NCBI GenBank assembly: GCA_020635795.1
Contig: JACJZD010000009.1
Coordinates: 1 to 30,012, forward strand
Length of the DNA: 30,012 nucleotides
Reading direction: 5' to 3'
Origin: Flavobacteriales bacterium
GTDB taxonomy: Bacteria; Bacteroidota; Bacteroidia; Flavobacteriales_E; Vicingaceae
The position numbers were made by a program, and so were the translations under genes. Shown here in pieces: positions 23,481 through 30,012 of the stretch (position 1 is its first letter; each line of letters opens with the position of its first letter). The notes under the pieces were generated by a model. That model did no database searches. It saw nothing but the letters and a program-made list of their open reading frames with translations, and was not told where the DNA came from.

Positions 23481-24821
23481 ATGAAAACAGCAACAGTTGT
23501 AGGTGCAGGATTAGTAGGCTCTTTGTGGGCAGTATATCTTTCTAAAGCGGGCTATAAAGTTCGAATAATTGAACGCCGACCAGATATTAGACGAGCAGAT
23601 ATTTCAGCAGGAAAATCAATTAACTTGGCTTTAAGCGATAGAGGTTGGAGAGCTTTAGACAACGTAGGGGTTGGTGATGAAATTCGAAAAATTGCTATAC
23701 CCATGACAGGCAGAATTATGCACGATTTGGAAGGTAAATTAACTTATCAACCTTACGGAAAAGAAGGTCAAGCCATTTATTCGGTTTCGAGAGGTGGCGT
23801 AAATGCTAAAATGATGGACATTGCCGAAGAATATGGTAATGCAGAAATCATTTACAACGAAAAGTGTTACAACGTTAATCACGAACAAGGTATAGTTTAT
23901 ACCGAAACCTTATCAGGTGAGAAAAAAGAATACCAATCGGATATTATTTTTGCAGCTGACGGAGCTTTTTCGGCTGTCCGATATAACTCTTTTCAAACCT
24001 TAGATAGATTTCAATTTAGCCAAAACTATATTGAAGATGGTTACCGCGAAATTTTACTACCAGCGAATGCTGATGGAAGTTATCGATTAGAAAAAAATGC
24101 TTTACACATCTGGCCAAGAGGCAGATTTATGTTGATTGCACTACCCAACGAAGATGGTTCGTTCACTTGTACCCTCTTTATGCCCATGAAAGGAGAAAAC
24201 TCTTTCGAAAGTTTAACCAACAAAGCTGCAGTTCAAACTTTTTTTGAAACAACCTTTCCAGATTTTTACACCATGATGCCCGAAATTGCTGATGCTTGGG
24301 AAGACCACCCTTTATCATCATTAGCTATTATTCGTTGCTACCCTTGGACACATGGAAAAACAGCATTAATGGGCGACGCAGCTCATGCAACAGTTCCGTT
24401 TTACGGACAAGGCATGAATTGTGGTTTTGAAGATTGTAGCGTAATGTGGGATTTGATGAAAAAACACAACGAAAATTGGCCCATTGTTTTTGAAGAATAT
24501 CAGCAATTGCGTAAACCTGATGGCGACGGCGTTCAAGATTTATCGTTACACAATTATCACGTAATGCGTGATTTTGTTGCCGACCCACAATTTTTGTTAC
24601 AAAAGAAAATTGAAGCTCATTTTTCAGAAAAACATCCTGATAAATGGATGCCTTTGTACAGTCAAGTAACTTTTAGCCACATACGTTATTCCGAAGCTTG
24701 GAAAACAGGACAAAAACAAGATGCAATAATGAAACGTGTAATGGCAAAACACAACAACATCAATGAAATTTGGAACAGTACCGAAATTGAAAATGAGATC
24801 TTAAACGAATTAAACTATTAG
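23481..24821 (+). CDS. kmo: Kynurenine 3-monooxygenase (FAD-dependent)
   Basis: It hydroxylates L-kynurenine to 3-hydroxykynurenine with NADPH and O2. The 446-residue protein has the FAD-binding GxGxxG at 8-13 (VVGAGLVGS), followed by a Glu/Arg stretch binding the ADP ribose (RIIERRPD). The GDAAHATVPFYGQGMNCGFEDC block (298-319) is the second FAD-binding motif characteristic of this monooxygenase. The C-terminal part (about 385-446) is helical, corresponding to the membrane-anchoring or dimer region of eukaryotic enzymes. It has no strong hydrophobic helix, so it is probably soluble or peripherally attached. It follows kynU by 39 bp in the same direction. A 79-bp gap with dyad symmetry lies downstream. 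Confidence 0.95.
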   Translation: MKTATVVGAGLVGSLWAVYLSKAGYKVRIIERRPDIRRADISAGKSINLALSDRGWRALDNVGVGDEIRKIAIPMTGRIMHDLEGKLTYQPYGKEGQAIYSVSRGGVNAKMMDIAEEYGNAEIIYNEKCYNVNHEQGIVYTETLSGEKKEYQSDIIFAADGAFSAVRYNSFQTLDRFQFSQNYIEDGYREILLPANADGSYRLEKNALHIWPRGRFMLIALPNEDGSFTCTLFMPMKGENSFESLTNKAAVQTFFETTFPDFYTMMPEIADAWEDHPLSSLAIIRCYPWTHGKTALMGDAAHATVPFYGQGMNCGFEDCSVMWDLMKKHNENWPIVFEEYQQLRKPDGDGVQDLSLHNYHVMRDFVADPQFLLQKKIEAHFSEKHPDKWMPLYSQVTFSHIRYSEAWKTGQKQDAIMKRVMAKHNNINEIWNSTEIENEILNELNY

Positions 24822-24900
24822 ATGTTGGTGTTTAGTTTATAGTTTTTGGATGACCATTTACCATACACTAAACACAATATACTAAATACTATAACCCAAC
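24822..24900. repeat. Dyad in the spacer between kmo and the metallophosphoesterase
   Basis: GTGTTTAGT (about 24828-24836) pairs perfectly with ACTAAACAC downstream (about 24868-24876), and GTTGG/CCAAC frame the spacer further out. The right side also has ACTAAA/ACTATA repetition. No T-run follows, so a terminator is doubtful. Confidence 0.45.
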
Positions 24901-26148
24901 ATGTATCTCAAGTTTATTATATATTCTATTCTGTTTGTTGTTATCATCGACACCTACTTTTTTCGGTCGTTTAGTGCATTAATTAAAAACCTAAAACCCA
25001 ATTTGCGTTTGGCTTTAAAGCTGAGTTATTGGGCATTTACCTTGGCAACCATTGCTTTTATGTTTTTTGTTGCCTCTTATTTTCAAAATAAAGTAGCTGC
25101 GCCAAAAATTTATCGGGTTTATTTTATGGGTTTTATCATGATGAATTTTATGTCAAAAATTATTGGCTGTGTATTTATTATCATTCACGACCTTAAAACG
25201 CTTGGCTTTTTTATAAAAAGAAAACTGTTCCCAGTAGTTGAAAAACGCGATAAAAACACCATTTCTCGAAAAGATTTTATTAAAAAAGCAGGAGTAGTGG
25301 CTGCCGCCATTCCTTTTGGAACCTTGGTGTTCGGCATGTTAAAATCGGCATACGATTACACCATAAAAACAGAAAAACTAAACATACCCAACCTGCCCAA
25401 TGCGTTTAAAGGGTTAAAAATTGTACAGATTTCCGATTTACACGTAGGCAGTTTTTTAGATGATGAACCTTTAAAAAAAGCCATAAAAATTATTAACGAC
25501 CAACAAGCCGATGTTATATTTTTTACTGGAGATTTGGTAAACGACATAACTGAAGAGGCTTTACCTTTTATGGAGGTGTTGAGCCAAATAACTGCTCCAA
25601 TGGGTGTGTTTTCTATTTTGGGTAACCACGATTATGGCGATTACTTTTACCAGCGTGAAGATTTAGCAGGTAAAAAACACAATTACGAGTTGATGAAAGC
25701 CGTACACCAAAAATTAGGCTGGAAACTATTGTTAAACGAACACCACATTATAGAAAAAGACAACGAACGACTAGCCGTAATTGGTGTTGAAAACTGGGGA
25801 AGTTCAGAGCGTTTCCCAAAATTGGGGGATATAGAAAAAGCAAAAAACGGATTGTTAACCACCGATATTAAATTGTTGTTAAGCCACGACCCATCACATT
25901 GGGACGCTATTGTTTTACCCAACCATAATGATATTTCAGCAACATTTTCGGGACATACACACGGTATGCAGTTTGGCATAGAAATACCACATTTCAAGTG
26001 GAGCCCTTCACAATACTTATACAAACAATGGGCAGGATTGTACAACACCAACAACCAATACCTTTATGTAAACCGTGGCTTAGGCTTTTTAGGTTACCCT
26101 GGCAGGGTGGGTATTTTACCAGAGATTACTGTTTTTGAATTGGGTTAA
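24901..26148 (+). CDS. Membrane-anchored metallophosphoesterase
   Basis: This 415-residue protein has three or four predicted N-terminal membrane helices (about 1-18, 37-63, 72-95 and a possible fourth) followed by SRKDFIKKAGVVAAAIPFGTL (about 121-141), a Tat-like or further anchor segment. The catalytic calcineurin-like phosphoesterase domain starts about residue 168. Its metal ligands are in ISDLHVG (Asp179, His181), TGDLVND (Asp211), GNHDYGD (Asn242, His243), SHDPSHW (His329) and GHTHG (His352, His354), all five motifs intact. This places the active site outside the inner membrane or on its surface. The family includes UDP-2,3-diacylglucosamine hydrolase-like and YkuE-like enzymes acting on envelope phospholipids, but the substrate is not determined here. 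It lies 79 bp after kmo, so joint transcription is possible. Confidence 0.9.
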   Translation: MYLKFIIYSILFVVIIDTYFFRSFSALIKNLKPNLRLALKLSYWAFTLATIAFMFFVASYFQNKVAAPKIYRVYFMGFIMMNFMSKIIGCVFIIIHDLKTLGFFIKRKLFPVVEKRDKNTISRKDFIKKAGVVAAAIPFGTLVFGMLKSAYDYTIKTEKLNIPNLPNAFKGLKIVQISDLHVGSFLDDEPLKKAIKIINDQQADVIFFTGDLVNDITEEALPFMEVLSQITAPMGVFSILGNHDYGDYFYQREDLAGKKHNYELMKAVHQKLGWKLLLNEHHIIEKDNERLAVIGVENWGSSERFPKLGDIEKAKNGLLTTDIKLLLSHDPSHWDAIVLPNHNDISATFSGHTHGMQFGIEIPHFKWSPSQYLYKQWAGLYNTNNQYLYVNRGLGFLGYPGRVGILPEITVFELG

Positions 26149-26189
26149 AAAAATCTTTAATTTTATTTTTCTTGTAAAACCATTTTAAG

Positions 26190-27326
26190 ATGTTCAAAAA
26201 AATAGAAGTTAAAACCCTTGTTTACAAAAATGAACAACGATTAGCACTTTATTTTCCTTACAACGAAGAGTTAGTTAAATTAATAAAGTCTTTTCCTGAT
26301 GCTGCTTGGAGTAACTCTAATAAATGTTGGCATATAGCAAATGGCAGAAACAATATGAAAGAATTGTTTCAGGTATTTAATGGAAAAGCCTATATTGATA
26401 CAACAGCTATATTCTCAAATAAAGAAAAAACAAAAAATAGGGTGGAGAAACTTTCTGAAAAAGTTAAACTTAATACAACACTTACAAACCAACAGATAGA
26501 AAAAATAACACAATTTAAAGATTGGTTAAGCAGCAGAAGATACTCGCCAAACACAATAAAAACATATATAGAAGCACTTCGAACTTTTTTAAGATTTTAT
26601 TACAATAAACCGTTAAACGAAATCAATAATCAAGATTTGATAAAGTTTAACAATGAATATATTCTAAAAAATGGCTACTCGTCTTCATTTCAAAATCAAG
26701 TGGTAAATGCTATAAAATTGTTTTTCAAAAAAATTGAAAATACTCAACTTGAATTTGATTTAATTTATCGCCCTAAGCAAGAGAAAAAGTTGCCGAATGT
26801 TTTGAGTAAAGAAGAAATAAAACAAATATTGGAAGCTCCTTCAAACCTAAAACACAAATCCATGCTGAGTTTAATTTATGCTTGTGGATTAAGAAGAAGT
26901 GAATTGTTAAATTTAAAACCTGCCGATGTTGACTCAAAAAGAAAACTCTTAATAATTAGACAGAGTAAAGGTAAAAAAGATAGAATTACACCTATTTCAG
27001 AAAAAATTATTGTGCTACTTCGTGAATATTTTAAAATATACAAGCCCAGCACCTGGCTTTTTGAAGGACAAGTAGTAGGCTCAAAATATTCTGAAAGAAG
27101 TATTGAAGAAGTTTTAAAAAAATCTGTTACATTAGCTAAAATAAATAAACCTGTTACTTTACATTGGTTGAGACACAGTTATGCCACACATTTATTGGAA
27201 AGCGGAACTGATTTGAGATATATTCAAGAATTACTAGGGCATAATAGCAGTAAAACAACAGAAATTTACACTTATGTTAGCACAAAAAATATTCAACAAA
27301 TTAAGTCACCTTTTGATGACTTATGA
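26190..27326 (+). CDS. Tyrosine recombinase (site-specific integrase family)
   Basis: This 378-residue protein has an N-terminal domain (about 1-70, ending FNGKAYID) of a type I associate with Bacteroidota integrases. A SAM-like core-binding domain follows (about 100-170, LTNQQIEKITQFKDWLSSRRYSPNTIKTYIEALRTF), then the catalytic domain. All catalytic residues are intact: Arg235 (CGLRRSELL), Lys260 (QSKGK), His325 and Arg328 (LHWLRHSYATHLL), His351 (LLGHNSSKTT), and nucleophile Tyr360 (EIYTYV). The Xer-like HxxRHSYATHLLESGTD block is strong. It could be a chromosomal recombinase acting on inverted repeats, or a mobile-element integrase. No flanking att repeats were identified. It does not show the extra integron-integrase helix region as far as I can see. 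It precedes a T9SS gene, then an accessory-looking segment. Confidence 0.88.
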   Translation: MFKKIEVKTLVYKNEQRLALYFPYNEELVKLIKSFPDAAWSNSNKCWHIANGRNNMKELFQVFNGKAYIDTTAIFSNKEKTKNRVEKLSEKVKLNTTLTNQQIEKITQFKDWLSSRRYSPNTIKTYIEALRTFLRFYYNKPLNEINNQDLIKFNNEYILKNGYSSSFQNQVVNAIKLFFKKIENTQLEFDLIYRPKQEKKLPNVLSKEEIKQILEAPSNLKHKSMLSLIYACGLRRSELLNLKPADVDSKRKLLIIRQSKGKKDRITPISEKIIVLLREYFKIYKPSTWLFEGQVVGSKYSERSIEEVLKKSVTLAKINKPVTLHWLRHSYATHLLESGTDLRYIQELLGHNSSKTTEIYTYVSTKNIQQIKSPFDDL

Positions 27327-27329
27327 TAA

Positions 27330-27360
27330 AAATAAACCTCAACTTGAATTGAGGTTATTT
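27330..27360 (+). terminator. Hairpin downstream of the integrase gene
   Basis: AACCTCAA-cttgaa-TTGAGGTT is a perfect 8-bp stem, extended by AAAT/ATTT with one bulge, just after the integrase stop at 27326. The T-run is weak, so efficiency is uncertain. AACCTCAACT recurs about 40 bp downstream. Confidence 0.5.
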
Positions 27361-27441
27361 ACCCATTTTTGGATGTATAACCTCAACTAAAACCTAAAAA
27401 ACTGAGTATATAAACAAGTTGGCAATAATTAAAAATGCATT

Positions 27442-29640
27442 ATGAAACATTTAACCATCTTCATCTCCCTTTTATTAATTGCTTATAATCAGTTATATGG
27501 ACAAAATTGGATTCAAATTGGCCCAAAAGGGGGCTATTTTAAAGAGTTTACATTTCACCCTAATAATCCTTCGATAATCTATGCAGGTAGTGATGATGGT
27601 GGTGGAGTTTGGAAAAGTACAGATGGGGGAATTAACTGGGCATTAATGACGGGTAATTTCCCTAACATGACTGGCTGGTCTATTACACTAGACCAACTTA
27701 ATCCTGATACTATTTTTGCGTGTGATGTCTATAGTCGTTATGGTTTATTAAAATCTACAGACGGAGGGAACACATGGAGTCAGATGGTTAATGGTTTATC
27801 TAGTCAATACGACAGAATGGTTTCTGGAATCGCTTTCAAAAGTTCAGACACATTGTTTATTAGTACTGGAGAAGGAGCAACAACTGATCCTCCAAGACCT
27901 GGCAATGGTGTTTTTAAAAGCTATGATGGAGGAAACTCATGGAATCCCGCTGGACTTCAAGGTTCTACTGTTCCATCCATAGGGTCGAATGTCTTTGGGA
28001 CTATATTTGCTGGCACTGAATCCAATGGGCTTCAATACTCAAATGATAATGGTTTAAATTGGTATGCCCATCCCAATATTCCCTCATTTTCAGCAATTTA
28101 TGAGATTGAAGTAGAAGATAGTGTAATTGCGGTAGCATCTACTTCCGGGATTTTTCTAAGTACAGATTGGGGTATTAGTTTTATCAATACTGGCTTAACT
28201 GGCAATTTTAATTTTGACATATCCATCCAAAGCACTTCACCAACAATTGAGCTTTGGACTACTACTTTTGCCGGACTTCAAAAGTATTCCTCATCCACCG
28301 CCAGCTGGTCAATTGTATCTGACCCTTTAATCAATAATAAATTGGTTATTGGAATTGGAATCTCTGGTTCTACTGTAATGATAGGTACTTTCTCTAACGG
28401 TCCAATATATTTATCAAATAATAATGGAACTAATTGGAGCACCACAAATGTATCTCCAACCTGTACAGAAATAAATGATCTCATTGTTGACCCCAATAAT
28501 TCAGCCAGAATTTTTACATGCTTGTTAGGTACATACAACATTGGAGGAAATTATAATGATCAATGCATTTATGAAACAACTGACAATGGAATTTCATGGG
28601 TTAGAAAAGGTCCAAATGCACATGCACTTTGTCTTACTGCCAATCCATTAAATTTCAACACTTGTTATCTAGGCACTTTCTCTAAAGGTCTTTTTAAAAC
28701 GACTGATGGCTTTAATAGTTATTCGAATTTAATTAGCGGAAATAAATGGATTGCTGACATTGTAGTAAATCAAATAGACACCAATATCGTATTGTTAGCA
28801 GAATATGACCTTAACCTAGTTCAATTTTCTATTAAAAGAAGTATTGATGGTGGAAATACATTTGCTGTCACAAGCAATCAACCAGTTAATAGATTAATCT
28901 TAAACCCGAATAACAATGATACCGTTTATGCTGCAACACTTAATGGTATTATTCGTTCTACTGATAACGGATTAACATGGAATTCTTGGCTTCTAAGTGG
29001 TAAAAATATTTTATCATTGGGCTATTATGATTCTATTTTATATGCAGGCACTGAAGATGGGGAATTATATAAAGTAACTGGGAATACCTCTATTAACATT
29101 TCTGGAAATTGGCAAACTCCAATTCAGGTTAAGAGCATTTATAAAAAGCAAAATAATTTATTTGTTGGCTTAAATGGAGCTGAACAAGATACAATCAAGG
29201 TATTGAATGGTGGAATTTGGACTACAAGTGATGGAGGAACATCTTGGACAGAGATAACTACTGACATGAGTTCTACAAATATTTATGGAAATAATGTGAT
29301 TAGTAGTGTGAATTCTGATTTATTAGTAGCAACATACGGAGGGGGAATATTTAAATCCAGTAATTTTATTTTAAATGCGTATGATAACGAACATTCTGAC
29401 GTTCTTATTCAGGTTTATCCCAACCCTACAGAAGATTATTTAATTGTAACTACAGCTGAAAATATTAAATATTATAGTTTAGTTGACTTAAATGGAAGAA
29501 TTGTCAAAGCAGAAACAATAATAGGCGCAACTAATTCAGAACTAAAAATCAAAATATCTAATCTTCAAACTGGATTTTATACTCTATTAATTCGATTAGA
29601 AAACAATAAAACTATTGCCAACAAAGTGTATAAGCAATAG
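27442..29640 (+). CDS. T9SS-exported BNR/sortilin-type beta-propeller protein
   Basis: This 732-residue protein has a signal peptide (MKHLTIFISLLLIAYNQLYGQ, cleavage before NWIQ). It carries a series of Asp-box (BNR, S-x-D-x-G-x-x-W) repeats that form beta-propeller blades: SSKSTDGG-like KSTDGGINW, KSTDGGNTW, KSYDGGNSW, SNDNGLNW, STDWGISF, SNNNGTNW, TTDNGISW, SIDGGNTF, STDNGLTW and TSDGGTSW. The C-terminal domain (about 660-732, VYPNPTEDYLIV...GFYTLLIRLENN) is a type A T9SS sorting signal, so it is exported to or beyond the outer membrane. BNR propellers are common in sialidase-like, sortilin-like and adhesion proteins; no catalytic motif was identified. A terminator follows at 29639-29670. 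Confidence 0.92.
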   Translation: MKHLTIFISLLLIAYNQLYGQNWIQIGPKGGYFKEFTFHPNNPSIIYAGSDDGGGVWKSTDGGINWALMTGNFPNMTGWSITLDQLNPDTIFACDVYSRYGLLKSTDGGNTWSQMVNGLSSQYDRMVSGIAFKSSDTLFISTGEGATTDPPRPGNGVFKSYDGGNSWNPAGLQGSTVPSIGSNVFGTIFAGTESNGLQYSNDNGLNWYAHPNIPSFSAIYEIEVEDSVIAVASTSGIFLSTDWGISFINTGLTGNFNFDISIQSTSPTIELWTTTFAGLQKYSSSTASWSIVSDPLINNKLVIGIGISGSTVMIGTFSNGPIYLSNNNGTNWSTTNVSPTCTEINDLIVDPNNSARIFTCLLGTYNIGGNYNDQCIYETTDNGISWVRKGPNAHALCLTANPLNFNTCYLGTFSKGLFKTTDGFNSYSNLISGNKWIADIVVNQIDTNIVLLAEYDLNLVQFSIKRSIDGGNTFAVTSNQPVNRLILNPNNNDTVYAATLNGIIRSTDNGLTWNSWLLSGKNILSLGYYDSILYAGTEDGELYKVTGNTSINISGNWQTPIQVKSIYKKQNNLFVGLNGAEQDTIKVLNGGIWTTSDGGTSWTEITTDMSSTNIYGNNVISSVNSDLLVATYGGGIFKSSNFILNAYDNEHSDVLIQVYPNPTEDYLIVTTAENIKYYSLVDLNGRIVKAETIIGATNSELKIKISNLQTGFYTLLIRLENNKTIANKVYKQ

Positions 29641-29670
29641 CGGTTTTGGTATTAACTTGAACCGCTTTTT
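29639..29670 (+). terminator. Intrinsic terminator after the BNR-repeat gene
   Basis: AGCGGTT (29639-29645) pairs perfectly with AACCGCT (29660-29666), followed by TTTTC. The 7-bp stem uses the last bases of the stop codon. The 14-nt loop is long, but the T-run is good. Confidence 0.7.
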
Positions 29671-29729
29671 CATTTAATTAAAGTATATTGTTGTCTGAAA
29701 AGTAGTGCCATAAAATCCGCTACTGCTCA

Positions 29730-29850
29730 TACACAAAACGTTGGGCAACATACAAAAAGCCAGCCGCACAAACAGCACATTTGGTTTTTACCGACACAAA
29801 AGCCAACGCTGAAAAAACCAAAAGAGCTGTTTTTTGCCAACGCTCGACAG
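29730..29850. other. Accessory-looking spacer with a GTTGGGC core and repeated GCCAACGCT
   Basis: This non-coding stretch upstream of the ATPase contains GTTGGGC (29740-29746), which matches the attC right-core consensus GTTRRRY, but no matching RYYYAAC partner was found within about 130 bp on either side, so attC is not supported. GCCAACGCT occurs twice, about 30 bp apart. TTTGGTTTTT and AAAAACCAAA form an inverted pair. GC content is higher than in the surrounding AT-rich spacers. Confidence 0.4.
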
Positions 29851-29882
29851 AATGATAGAACAAAAGATTGAACGAAAACTAA

Positions 29883-30012
29883 ATGCTGAAAAGACTAATA
29901 ATACTGAATTCTGACATTTACTCGAAAGCTGATATTGAGCTTGACGAATGCAATTCGCTTCAAATTGTCGGACCAAACAATATCGGAAAAAGTACGCTGA
30001 TTTACGCACTTA
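29883..30012 (+). CDS. AAA/SMC-like ATPase, N-terminus only (cut by window end)
   Basis: ATG at 29883 opens a frame running off the right edge, giving 43 complete residues. They begin MLKRLIILNSDIYSKADIEL and contain a Walker A motif GPNNIGKST at 30-38, typical of SMC/RecF/SbcC-like and defence-associated ABC-type ATPases, in which an N-terminal beta strand precedes the P-loop directly. No Walker B or C-terminal domain is in view, so the subfamily is open. A nuclease partner or DNA-repair role is possible but unsupported here. It lies 242 bp after the BNR gene and has no visible TAnnTTTG promoter. A competing 20-codon out-of-frame ORF starts at 29852 and overlaps its start. Confidence 0.6.
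   Translation, partial: MLKRLIILNSDIYSKADIELDECNSLQIVGPNNIGKSTLIYAL

Noticed and set aside
29740..29746. GTTGGGC as an attC integron core site
   Set aside because: Matches GTTRRRY, but no RYYYAAC partner or L-box pair was found nearby, and the integrase upstream lacks clear integron-specific features. Kept only as an unexplained spacer.

Overview
The window is AT-rich chromosomal DNA from a member of the Bacteroidota, probably a Flavobacteriales-like marine or freshwater lineage. Four independent signs support this. There are two large secreted proteins with type IX secretion (T9SS) sorting domains. SecD and SecF are fused into one 999-residue protein. Start codons lack Shine-Dalgarno sequences. 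Several genes are preceded by the Bacteroidota -7 promoter element TAnnTTTG (seen at least seven times). Lipoproteins with Cys16 lipoboxes are frequent.

Layout. 1-1907 is the 3' part of icmF, a fused acyl-CoA mutase. 1908-3446 is unusually rich in inverted repeats and carries a 63-bp relic of a second icmF 3' end; it flanks one membrane-anchored hypothetical gene on the minus strand. 3447-4306 holds two small exported proteins. 4303-5662 is a minus-strand MFS exporter behind what looks like a leader-peptide attenuator: a 22-codon ORF with its own promoter, then mutually exclusive antiterminator and terminator hairpins ending 4 nt before the exporter start. 5907-7154 encodes two lipoproteins. 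7157-9949 (minus) encodes a T9SS-exported FG-GAP/VCBS protein and a GNAT acetyltransferase. 10099-15350 (plus) encodes SecDF, an LpxD-like acyltransferase and a SpoIIE/PP2C-type phosphatase.

15327-20245 (minus) is a compact polysaccharide assembly operon: Wzx-like flippase, two chain-length-determinant (Wzz) paralogues and a Wzy/O-antigen-ligase-like polymerase. A divergent GT4 glycosyltransferase and RNase HII follow (20313-22067). 22164-26148 carries kynureninase, kynurenine 3-monooxygenase and a membrane metallophosphoesterase. 26190-30012 looks accessory: an intact tyrosine recombinase, a T9SS-exported BNR-repeat protein, and the start of an AAA/SMC-like ATPase that runs off the right edge.

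The most interesting item is the putative attenuation system in front of the MFS exporter (about 5521-5662). There is no room for a promoter between the terminator and the exporter start, so expression should depend on read-through, and the leader-peptide codons overlap one arm of the alternative hairpin. This is inference from sequence and pairing geometry. No CRISPR array, tRNA, rRNA or complete insertion sequence was seen.
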